From CAZEJK01 sp964512045 (lineage in GTDB: Bacteria; Acidobacteriota; Thermoanaerobaculia; Thermoanaerobaculales; Sulfomarinibacteraceae): DNA of 5,849 nucleotides. The position numbers were made by a program, and so were the translations under genes. This document shows positions 1-5,616 of the stretch, piece by piece; position 1 is the first letter of the stretch, and the number at the start of each line of letters is the position of its first letter. Location of the stretch: NCBI GenBank assembly GCA_964512045.1, contig CAZEJK010000311.1:1-5849 (forward strand), in the 5' to 3' direction. Under the pieces are notes generated by a model that worked only from the letters and a program-made list of their open reading frames with translations, was not told the origin of the DNA and ran no database searches.

Positions 1-250
1 CAAAACATCAACCTCATTAAACCCCTAAAAGTAATTGAAAACGTAATGTTTCCAGCCCGGTTGGTATATGGAAGCAGATCTAATGAGGACGTGGCTGCAC
101 CACAACCCGCTCACACTACTCCTAGTGACCCGGATGTCGCAAACTCACTTGAGATTTGCACTCATTCAACACTGCAAGCGCCAGCCTGCACGCGCTACAC
201 AAGCCCGCCTCATCGCGAGCTCAGCCACGGCGACATCCTTCTCCAGCGCG
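1..250. other. A+T-rich left edge and upstream region, no supported gene
   Basis: The first 60 bases are about 62% A+T by direct count and the next 60 about 50%. The rest of the window is strongly G+C-rich, so composition changes sharply within about 120 bp. A TTGAAA (35-40) and a TATATG (65-70) are present, but they are 24 bp apart, too far for an ordinary -35/-10 pair. Reading frames that cross this stretch run on into the peptidase gene in another frame and show no recognisable protein. The most likely content is the spacer or end of whatever lies to the left. Confidence 0.5.
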
Positions 251-251
251 C

Positions 252-280
252 TCGACACCCCGCACACTGGCGACTACACT
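252..280 (+). promoter_or_regulatory. Putative promoter of the M48 peptidase gene
   Basis: TCGACA (252-257, 5 of 6 to the sigma-70-like -35) and TACACT (275-280, a TANNNT -10) are separated by exactly 17 bp. The ATG at 291 lies 10 nt after the -10 box, so transcription would begin about 4-5 nt before the start codon, giving an almost leaderless mRNA. This supports the start at 291 over the upstream ATG at 156. In GC-rich DNA such matches arise by chance, so this is moderate evidence only. Confidence 0.4.
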
Positions 281-290
281 CTGCGAATCG

Positions 291-3200
291 ATGCTTACAA
301 CGATCGGAGTCCTGTCCGCAGCACTCGCACCGGCCATCCTCACCTGGTGGCGCGGACGGAAGCTCATCCAGCGACTCGACAGCCCCACGCTGGCCGAGGC
401 GTGGTGGGAGCATCGCAAGCGGACCGGTCAGTGGATCGTGATCGCCTCTGCCGTGATCGCTCTGCTGGCAGGCTGGCACACGCTGTGGATCGCACCGCTG
501 GTCGTTGGCCTGACACTGACCGCCGGCTTCCCGGCGCGCCGCGCGCTCCTCGGCGAGAGCTGGAGCGTGTGGGCGTACCTGGTGTGGACCCTGCGAATCG
601 TGGTGGTCTTCGCGTGTCCCTGGGCACTACTGATCCTCGCACCGGCGATCATTGACGCGCTCGGACCGCACAACCTGTTCGCGGTCGCGGCGGTCGCGGT
701 TGCCATCGTGATCCGTCTGGCGATGCCGCAACGCTGGCTGATCGCCATCCTCGGCGCCAAGCCCCTCGGCCGAGACGAGCACCCCGAGCTCCGGGAGTTC
801 GCAACGACGGTTGCCGACCGCTCGCCGGCGCCAGCGCCGCAGCTGCTCCGCCTCGATCTGAGAGGAGGCCGGTGGATCAACGCGGTCGCACTGGTCGATC
901 CCACGCGGCCCTCCGTGGCGTTCTCACAGTCGTTGTTGGAGCTGACCACGCCTGCGGAGCAGTGCGCCATCTACGCGCACGAGCTGGCCCACGTCGAGCA
1001 GTTCACCCCTCGTCGCCTGCGCTGGATCGGAGCCGCGCTCTGGGCCCTCGGCGCGCTCTCGGTGGCCTTGATCCCGGTCGCCAGCTGGCTCATCGGCGCA
1101 ACCTGGCACGTTCTGACCGCGTGGGTGGTGCTGATGTTCGCCCTCGCTGTGTGGCGACTCGCCAGGCATCAGCGGCACGAGCAGGAGTCCGATCTGCGCG
1201 CCCTCGAGCTTGGCGCCGAGCCGACCGCGATGATCACCTCGCTGGAGAAGCTCCATCTCGCGGGCAAGCTCCCACGCCGGATCGCCACCGACGAGGAACG
1301 GCGCTCCTCCCACCCGAGCCTGGCGCGGAGGATCCAGGCGATCCGAGCGGCCGCGGGAACGACCGAGACAGCGGAACCGTCGCGACCTCGGGAGCCTGTT
1401 GTCGCCGCCGTGCGCGGCGAACCCGGTGGCTACATCCTCCTCGAGGCCGAGCGGATCACCTGGCTCGATAACGTCCCGGAGCACGCTGTCGGCGACCCGA
1501 GCCTCATGCGCGCCAACGCCTCTGCCACCCGCTCCACGCCCTACGCCCAGCTGACGGAGCTGCGAGTCGATGTACGCCGTGATCGTACGCCTCAGCTCAC
1601 CGTCAAGGATACCCACGGACGCTGCACGAGAACGCCACTGACGGACGACGAGACGGGGACGATCCAAGCAGCCCTCGACGGGATCGACGCACAGCTCGCG
1701 AGTATCGAGGGGCCGGGGCTGGTCGGCACTTTCGCCTCGGCCACCTTCTTCGCCCGGCTCCTCGGCGTGCTCGTCGCGTTCGGCGGCCTCTTGCTTCCAG
1801 GCGGCGGCTCTGTGGCTCTTCTCTCCCTGGTGGCGGCGGTGCTTCCCCGCGCTGGATGGCTTCTCGCCGCCGGCATCTGTGGTCTCGTCGCAGCGCTCCT
1901 CACCTGGCTGCGACCCGACGCAGCATGGCTCCCCTCAGACGATGTCGGCGGGCTCGCGGCGGTGGTTGCTGGAGCGGCAGCAGTGCTCATCCTCATGGCC
2001 ATCGCCCAGGTGGTCACGGGACAGAGGCAGCGTGAACGCCTGACATGGCTTCCGCCCACCCTGATGCTCGCCTGGGCCGGCCTCCTCTGGACCGCCGGGT
2101 TCGCCTGGGCTTTCGTTGCTGGCGACACCGGCATTGACCTGTACCATCTGCACAGCTGGGTTCGGTCGTCGGAGAGCTTGCTCCTGCTCCCGACCGCCGC
2201 AGCCGGAACGCTGCTCGTGCTGTCAACGAGGTGGCGGTGGCTCCTGGCACTGCTCGCGGGCACGCTCGTCGTTCCCGCTGCCTGGATCGGTGGGCTCGGC
2301 TTCCGGGCCACCCACGTGCACGACCCGTTCCTCTCAACGACACCTCCGCAGCCGATCGAAGAGCTCGCACTTCCGTCCCCGCTGTGGAGCATCGAGGTAC
2401 CCCTGCACAGCACACGTTGGATCCGCCTGGGCCCGGATGGAGAACGCCTTGCAGTTGGCTCCGCGACACCCGTGGAAGGGCCGTCGATCTCTCTTCGACC
2501 CTGGACGGTGCATGACTCCTCGGGATCGGTGCTCGCTGAGCTGGAGGCGCATGACGTCCAGCTCACCGGCGGCAGCACGGTTCTCGCACTCACCCCCCAG
2601 GCCGGCGCCACCGGCATGCAGCTCACCGACGGATCATGGTCCATCGAGCTTCCGCCTCTGGAGATGCCCGAGCTGACCATCGATCCCGCCAGCGACCGTT
2701 GGGTCGTCACCGGCACCAGCGACAGCGGCACCGGCTGGAAGCTGCAGAGGATGAGCGGTACCGTCGGCTCGGCCGAGGTGACCACCATCACCCGTTCGTC
2801 GGACCAGCCGATGCCCACGGGAACCTGGCTCGGAGCCATGGGCGTGATCGTTCGCCGGTTTCCAGAGCTCGAGGACGGCACAGCGCGATGGTGGCATCCG
2901 TTCCTGGCGGGACAGCAGACCCACCTCGACCTGATCACGGACACCGGTACCATCGAGCTGCCGCCAAGCCACGTCATGCTCAGCTGCGCATCCGTACCCA
3001 CGGAGACCGAGGCCCTCTGCGCCGCCATCGATGACGGACAAATCCACCTCTGGCGCATCACCGGCGTTGCACCAACCCGACCCCAGCTCCTCGCCACCGT
3101 CCGCGCCGGCTTCGCCAGCCTGTCGCACCTCTCCGCGCACCACGCCGTTCTGACCGACTTCACGGACGCCATCCTCGTCGACCGCCACACCGGCGTCGCC

Positions 3201-3320
3201 TCAAGCCTGTCCCTCGAGCGCGACGAAGGGTTCAGTCAGGTCGTCGCGCTCACGCCGACCCACCTGGCACTGCTGCATCGCGGGGAGAGCAGCACGGTCA
3301 GCGTTCATCCGCTGCCGTAG
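291..3320 (+). CDS. Polytopic membrane M48-family zinc metallopeptidase with long C-terminal extension (1009 aa)
   Basis: Predicted inner-membrane zinc endopeptidase of the M48 (HtpX/Ste24-like) family; such enzymes cut membrane or misfolded proteins, but the substrate here is unknown. Seen: hydrophobic segments near residues 2-20, 48-63, 66-80, 92-120 and 129-146. The zinc site is HELAH at 230-234, followed by helices near 246-268 and 271-289. The family's ExxxD motif is E297-QES-D301, with E297 the expected third zinc ligand. Residues about 370-470 form a soluble insert that could be PH-like (inference). A second hydrophobic block follows (about 478-668, 6-7 helices). The tail, about 693-1009, is rich in short beta-type segments resembling propeller blades. 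Classical HtpX proteins are about 300 aa, so over two thirds of this protein is extra. The ATG at 291 begins directly with the first membrane helix. Starting at 156 would add 45 low-complexity, Ser/Arg/Pro-rich residues and is disfavoured. No Shine-Dalgarno is visible. The peptidase call is firm; the tail fold is not. Confidence 0.88.
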   Translation: MLTTIGVLSAALAPAILTWWRGRKLIQRLDSPTLAEAWWEHRKRTGQWIVIASAVIALLAGWHTLWIAPLVVGLTLTAGFPARRALLGESWSVWAYLVWTLRIVVVFACPWALLILAPAIIDALGPHNLFAVAAVAVAIVIRLAMPQRWLIAILGAKPLGRDEHPELREFATTVADRSPAPAPQLLRLDLRGGRWINAVALVDPTRPSVAFSQSLLELTTPAEQCAIYAHELAHVEQFTPRRLRWIGAALWALGALSVALIPVASWLIGATWHVLTAWVVLMFALAVWRLARHQRHEQESDLRALELGAEPTAMITSLEKLHLAGKLPRRIATDEERRSSHPSLARRIQAIRAAAGTTETAEPSRPREPVVAAVRGEPGGYILLEAERITWLDNVPEHAVGDPSLMRANASATRSTPYAQLTELRVDVRRDRTPQLTVKDTHGRCTRTPLTDDETGTIQAALDGIDAQLASIEGPGLVGTFASATFFARLLGVLVAFGGLLLPGGGSVALLSLVAAVLPRAGWLLAAGICGLVAALLTWLRPDAAWLPSDDVGGLAAVVAGAAAVLILMAIAQVVTGQRQRERLTWLPPTLMLAWAGLLWTAGFAWAFVAGDTGIDLYHLHSWVRSSESLLLLPTAAAGTLLVLSTRWRWLLALLAGTLVVPAAWIGGLGFRATHVHDPFLSTTPPQPIEELALPSPLWSIEVPLHSTRWIRLGPDGERLAVGSATPVEGPSISLRPWTVHDSSGSVLAELEAHDVQLTGGSTVLALTPQAGATGMQLTDGSWSIELPPLEMPELTIDPASDRWVVTGTSDSGTGWKLQRMSGTVGSAEVTTITRSSDQPMPTGTWLGAMGVIVRRFPELEDGTARWWHPFLAGQQTHLDLITDTGTIELPPSHVMLSCASVPTETEALCAAIDDGQIHLWRITGVAPTRPQLLATVRAGFASLSHLSAHHAVLTDFTDAILVDRHTGVASSLSLERDEGFSQVVALTPTHLALLHRGESSTVSVHPLP

Positions 3321-3329
3321 GGGATGGAG

Positions 3330-3402
3330 AGCCGCCTTCCGGCTTCGCCACCCCCCGCAAGCCGCCCTCCGCAGCTACGCCGTGACAGGCCCGGCTTCGC
3401 TC
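3330..3402 (+). repeat. Intergenic GC-rich repeat cluster (CCGGCTTCGC motif)
   Basis: The 10-mer CCGGCTTCGC occurs at 3339-3348 and 3391-3400, and again in another intergenic region at 5501-5510. The second and third copies extend to a 13-bp identity (3390-3402 and 5500-5512). I saw no copy in coding sequence. A 12-bp unit at 3330-3341 also recurs at 3360-3371 with one mismatch. A short hairpin AGCCG/CGGCT (3330-3334 with 3340-3344) lies just after the peptidase stop. This looks like a REP-like dispersed intergenic element, which fits the RAYT gene nearby. That link is inference. Confidence 0.45.
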
Positions 3403-3425
3403 GCCCCCGAACGACCCACCGGAGC

Positions 3426-3454
3426 TTGTCTCGACTCACTTCTGAGTCTATATT
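3426..3454 (+). promoter_or_regulatory. Promoter of the toxin-antitoxin operon, predicted leaderless
   Basis: TTGTCT (3426-3431) and TATATT (3449-3454) are separated by exactly 17 bp. The -10 box ends 6 nt before the antitoxin ATG at 3461, so transcription is expected to start at or within a base of the A of the ATG. There is no Shine-Dalgarno in front of the ATG, which agrees with a leaderless mRNA. The spacer holds a perfect palindrome, annotated separately. Confidence 0.7.
3433..3448. promoter_or_regulatory. Putative operator palindrome within the promoter spacer
   Basis: GACTCA (3433-3438), a 4-nt centre CTTC, and TGAGTC (3443-3448) form a perfect 6-bp inverted repeat. It fills the space between the -35 and -10 boxes almost exactly. 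Phd/YefM antitoxins are known to bind short palindromes over their own promoters, with the toxin as co-repressor. This is therefore the expected autoregulatory site for the downstream operon. The binding itself is inferred. Confidence 0.6.
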
Positions 3455-3460
3455 TGCATC

Positions 3461-3694
3461 ATGAAGTCGATTAACGTCCATGAGGCCAAGACGCATCTTT
3501 CCAAGCTCCTCGCCCGGGTCGAAGCTGGGGAGGAGATCGTGATCTCGCGGCACGGCCGGCCGGTCGCACGCCTCGTACCGCTGGGCCCGTCGCGGACGCA
3601 CCGGCAAAGCGGCACATGGACAGGGGCGCTCGAGATGTCGGAGGACTTCGACGAGGAGCTACCGGAAGCATGGCTCGCACCGATCGAGCCATGA
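3461..3694 (+). CDS. Phd/YefM-family antitoxin (77 aa)
   Basis: Antitoxin of a type II toxin-antitoxin pair; it should bind and neutralise the PIN toxin encoded next to it and repress the operon. The N-terminal part (about 1-42) is a typical Phd/YefM DNA-binding and dimerisation fold: it opens MKSINVHEAKTHLSKLL and continues through a GEEIVISRHGRPVARLVPL stretch. The C-terminal part (about 50-70, with FDEELPEAW) matches the acidic tail that wraps the toxin in this family. The 77-aa length is normal. The ATG at 3461 is chosen because the family motif begins there and the promoter -10 box ends 6 nt upstream. The stop overlaps the toxin start as ATGA (3691-3694), so translation is probably coupled. 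By family this is the antitoxin usually paired with Sll0205-like PIN toxins and is often annotated as vapB-like. Confidence 0.92.
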   Translation: MKSINVHEAKTHLSKLLARVEAGEEIVISRHGRPVARLVPLGPSRTHRQSGTWTGALEMSEDFDEELPEAWLAPIEP

Positions 3695-4077
3695 AGGTCC
3701 TCCTCGACACCCACGCCATGCTCTGGTGGCTGACAGACGATCCGAGGCTCTCCGCCACCGCGCGTCAAACACTCGCCGACAGGTCCAGCACCCTTCTCTG
3801 GAGCCTCGCGAGCTCATGGGAGATCGCGATCAAGATCAGCCTCGGGAAGCTCCATCTCAACCGACCAGTGCAGCAGCTGTTCGCGGACATCGTCTCCGTC
3901 CAGGCAGTCGAAGCTCTCGACACCACCCACGCACACTGTCGCCAGCTGGCTCACCTCCCGCTGCTCCACCGGGATCCGTTTGATAGGATGCTCGTGGCTC
4001 AGGCTCAGGTGGAGCGGCTCCCTCTGCTCTCAGCAGACCCGAAGATTGCAGCCTACGAGGTCACCGTCATCTGGTAG
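3691..4077 (+). CDS. vapC: PIN-domain ribonuclease toxin, VapC-type (128 aa)
   Basis: Toxin of the type II pair; PIN-domain toxins are metal-dependent endoribonucleases that cut tRNA or rRNA to halt translation. The target here cannot be read from sequence. All expected acidic residues are present: D6 in the opening MKVLLDTHAMLWWL, E44 in SSWEIAIK, D98 in HRDPFDRMLVAQA, and D116 in LSADPKIAAY. The pattern (SxWEIAIK, GKLxL, HRDPFDR, terminal VIW) fits the Sll0205-like PIN subgroup. The 128-aa length is full. The ATG at 3691 is preferred over the in-frame ATG at 3616 because the family N-terminus begins there and it forms the ATGA overlap with the antitoxin. No clear ribosome site is visible, so coupling to antitoxin translation is likely. 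The gene appears intact and active. Its last codons lie in the left arm of an inverted repeat that brackets the transposase. Confidence 0.93.
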   Translation: MKVLLDTHAMLWWLTDDPRLSATARQTLADRSSTLLWSLASSWEIAIKISLGKLHLNRPVQQLFADIVSVQAVEALDTTHAHCRQLAHLPLLHRDPFDRMLVAQAQVERLPLLSADPKIAAYEVTVIW

Positions 4078-4720
4078 ACCAGCTCCAGTCACGCAGATCG
4101 CACGGCCGCTCGTCACAGCTCGAGGCGCGCATCGGGGGGCGTGAGGGCCTCGACCAGCGCGTAGATGAAGATGGCGGCGACCTCGGCGGTGTTGTCGTCG
4201 TGGTCGAAGCGGGGCGAGACCTCGTCCACGTCCACCAACGGATCTCGGACCTTGCCGAGCAGCTCGCGGTGACCCGACAGCGGATGGTTCGCCGGGTCCG
4301 AGGTCACCCCTGCTCGCACGGGGTTGAGGTGGACGTAGACCACCAGCTGGTCGAAGTAGCGCTGGTCGTCCACCAGCCGCGCCTGGTAGCGGGACTGCCA
4401 CAGGGGGCCGGAGCGGTGGTTTCGTCGGTTGAACGAACGGCTGAAGCCACTCTGGACGAACGCCATGGTGCGAGACAGGGGCACCGCCGAGGTCCGCACA
4501 ACGAGATGGTAGTGGTTGGAGAGCACGCACCAGGCGGAGACCAGGAGGTCGTCGCGCCGTTTCGCGGCCCGGACGAGCCTGACGAACCGGCCGGCCTCCC
4601 CGGCCTCGGCGAAGATCTCCTCACCCGACGAGAACCGGTTGTAGACATGGTAGAGGCCACCCTCCACGAGGATCCGGTGCGCTCTCGGCATCATTCAGGC
4701 TCGGGCTGCCGTCTACCAGA
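4070..4720. repeat. 10-bp perfect inverted repeat bracketing the RAYT gene
   Basis: TCTGGTAGAC (4070-4079) and GTCTACCAGA (4711-4720) are exact reverse complements. They lie on either side of the transposase gene. The left arm overlaps the final Trp codon and stop of the PIN toxin gene; the right arm lies 17 bp before the transposase start. They may mark the ends of a mobile unit of about 650 bp. However, RAYT genes are usually not framed by such repeats, and a 10-bp match at this distance can occur by chance. Confidence 0.35.
4113..4694 (-). CDS. REP-associated tyrosine transposase (RAYT), Y1/HUH family (193 aa)
   Basis: Single-strand DNA transposase/nuclease of the Y1_Tnp (IS200-like) superfamily, in the domesticated RAYT group that acts on short palindromic REP sequences. 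Seen: the HUH metal site as H61-Y62-H63 inside LSNHYHLVVRTSA; the conserved GPLWQSRYQARLVDD stretch (97-111); and a catalytic tyrosine candidate Y120 in VVYVHLNPVRAG, aligning with Y115 of E. coli TnpA-REP. The N-terminal MPRAHRILVEGGLYHVYNR is typical. The core (1-145) is therefore complete. After DPLVDVDEV (151-159) the protein ends within about 35 residues, whereas many relatives, as I recall them, continue well beyond, so the C-terminus may be shortened. The gene starts with two ATGs (4694, 4691); no good ribosome site is visible. It converges on the PIN toxin gene with a 35-bp gap and lies 67 bp downstream of, and in the same direction as, the nucleotidyltransferase unit. Confidence 0.9.
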   Translation of the reverse strand: MMPRAHRILVEGGLYHVYNRFSSGEEIFAEAGEAGRFVRLVRAAKRRDDLLVSAWCVLSNHYHLVVRTSAVPLSRTMAFVQSGFSRSFNRRNHRSGPLWQSRYQARLVDDQRYFDQLVVYVHLNPVRAGVTSDPANHPLSGHRELLGKVRDPLVDVDEVSPRFDHDDNTAEVAAIFIYALVEALTPPDARLEL

Positions 4721-4786
4721 AAGTGTCGGGCGTGTCTGACCTGGCACGGATGCGACATGTATCATGAGCACGAAGTGTCGGTCGTG
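4721..4786. repeat. Pair of 14-bp direct repeats upstream of the RAYT gene
   Basis: AAGTGTCGGGCGTG (4721-4734) and AAGTGTCGGTCGTG (4773-4786) match at 13 of 14 positions and start 52 bp apart. The first abuts the right arm of the 10-bp inverted repeat. The second lies in the last codons of the small partner gene. They could be binding sites for the transposase or traces of a small duplication. No function is shown by the sequence. Confidence 0.4.
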
Positions 4787-4935
4787 GGCTTCTGGTGCTT
4801 GGCGCGCACCCTCCAACCCCGGAGAGCGCGGCGCATTCGCACAGACGCCCGGAGCTTCTCGGCCCACGACATGCCGGCGCGGGAACGCTGCCAGGTGGCC
4901 TGGCGCTCCAGAAGCTCCTTCGGATCAGGTCTCAT
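4762..4935 (-). CDS. Small basic partner protein of the nucleotidyltransferase (57 aa)
   Basis: A 57-residue protein whose ATG (4935) overlaps the end of the nucleotidyltransferase gene by 11 nt, in a different frame (ATGAGACCTGA contains both the start and the upstream stop). Such an overlap suggests translational coupling and a two-gene unit. The body (about 4-43) looks like one or two amphipathic helices: PKELLERQATWQRSR, then MSWAEKLRASVRMRRALRGW. It is very rich in Arg and Lys and then ends in a short polar tail. From memory, small proteins with a RQAxWQRSR...SWxEKLR pattern recur next to nucleotidyltransferases of this type. I cannot verify that here. A longer version of the frame reaching back to 5088 would be an out-of-frame reading of the upstream gene and is not credible. 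Function is unknown; an antitoxin or accessory subunit is possible. Confidence 0.62.
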   Translation of the reverse strand: MRPDPKELLERQATWQRSRAGMSWAEKLRASVRMRRALRGWRVRAKHQKPTTDTSCS

Positions 4936-5434
4936 CGAACCGATCCAGGAACTTCTGCCACTGTGTGAACAACCCATGCTTGCGGGCGAGGGTCGCGATC
5001 TCGGTGTCCGAGACAGCCCCCGCCTCGCGCAGCGCCAGGATGCGGGCAAGGTCCTTGCTGCGCCCAACCGAGAGGGCAATGACCGCAAGGTAGTCGGGAC
5101 CGACCACCCGAATGGGCACGCCGTCGATCTCAGCCACCTCTGCGTTCTCCATCGCCTCGTGAGTCAACGCACTGAACGCAGGTATCAGCTGAACGGGCCA
5201 GTCGCCGACCCGAATCGCCTCTCCCTCGGGTTGGTAACCACGCTCCTCGCAGAACCTGTAGATCGGGCCCAGCAGGTCAAGAACCGTCGGTTCCGCCACC
5301 TCGACGAGGATATCGGCATCCAGTGTGACAACCGCCTCGGTGTACCGCATCTGCGCCACCGCTCCGAAGACGGCATAGCCAGCAATCACTCGTGCCTCGA
5401 CCATGGCGTTCAAGAGCCGGGCGACCTCGTCCAT
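4925..5434 (-). CDS. Nucleotidyltransferase-fold protein, AbiEii/MNT-like (169 aa)
   Basis: Predicted member of the minimal nucleotidyltransferase superfamily. Seen: an N-terminal helix (1-16), then GYAVFGAVAQMRY (19-31) in place of the usual GGxA loop, then the metal-binding pair D39-x-D41 in VVTLDADILVEV. A strand VQLIPAF (81-87) sits where many relatives carry the third carboxylate; no Asp is seen there, so activity may be altered. The region VVGPDYLAVIALSVGRSKDLARI (110-132) is the typical helical segment with the conserved K-D pair. The family includes toxins such as AbiEii and MenA-like enzymes that transfer nucleotides to tRNA, but also proteins of unknown role. The ATG at 5434 is chosen because a promoter -10 box ends 6 nt upstream. 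There is no normally spaced Shine-Dalgarno, only GGTGGT directly touching the ATG. The gene overlaps the small partner by 11 nt. Confidence 0.8.
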   Translation of the reverse strand: MDEVARLLNAMVEARVIAGYAVFGAVAQMRYTEAVVTLDADILVEVAEPTVLDLLGPIYRFCEERGYQPEGEAIRVGDWPVQLIPAFSALTHEAMENAEVAEIDGVPIRVVGPDYLAVIALSVGRSKDLARILALREAGAVSDTEIATLARKHGLFTQWQKFLDRFDET

Positions 5435-5440
5435 ACCACC

Positions 5441-5469
5441 GTTATATCGCTGTCGCTGTGCCCGTTCAA
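5441..5469 (-). promoter_or_regulatory. Promoter of the nucleotidyltransferase unit, predicted leaderless
   Basis: On the minus strand, TTGAAC (5469-5464) and TATAAC (5446-5441) are separated by exactly 17 bp. The -10 box ends 6 nt before the ATG at 5434, the same spacing seen at the toxin-antitoxin promoter, so the mRNA should begin at or next to the start codon. The spacer holds a tandem hexamer (minus-strand CAGCGA twice, 5458-5447), a possible regulator site. Confidence 0.62.
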
Positions 5470-5492
5470 GCTGATGTGTTTCCCGGTCGGGT

Positions 5493-5538
5493 AGCGAGAC
5501 CCGGCTTCGCTCCCGCTCGCTGTGTCAGGGACGGGTCC
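5493..5538. repeat. REP-like intergenic element with nested palindromes
   Basis: It contains the third copy of CCGGCTTCGC (5501-5510), identical over 13 bp (5500-5512) with 3390-3402. Inverted arms are AGCGAG (5493-5498) with CTCGCT (5516-5521), and GACCCG (5498-5503) with CGGGTC (5532-5537). GGAC-GG-GTCC (5529-5538) is a further small palindrome. Several alternative hairpins in under 50 bp are typical of REP-like DNA. Confidence 0.45.
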
Positions 5539-5616
5539 GCCAGCATGGCATGGCGTGGTGCACCCGAATCGATACGGTCACCTCGAGTCCGACCGCGCCA
5601 CACGGGCCGCTACCGC

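Noticed and set aside
156..290. Upstream ATG at 156 as the start of the peptidase gene
   Set aside because: It would add 45 low-complexity residues before the first membrane helix, and a plausible promoter (252-280) lies downstream of it.
68..655. Long plus-strand frame overlapping the peptidase start
   Set aside because: Its second half is an Arg/Asp-rich shadow of the peptidase reading frame and no family resemblance is visible.
1592..3190. Very long minus-strand open frame (532 aa) inside the peptidase gene
   Set aside because: It is Ser/Arg/Pro-rich antisense of a GC-rich gene whose plus-strand frame has clear domains and topology.
3330..3344. Rho-independent terminator after the peptidase gene
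   Set aside because: The stem is only 5 bp and is followed by C-rich sequence rather than a T-run.
4200..4739. Plus-strand frame across the transposase
   Set aside because: It is antisense to the RAYT, whose HUH motif and catalytic Tyr are unmistakable on the minus strand.
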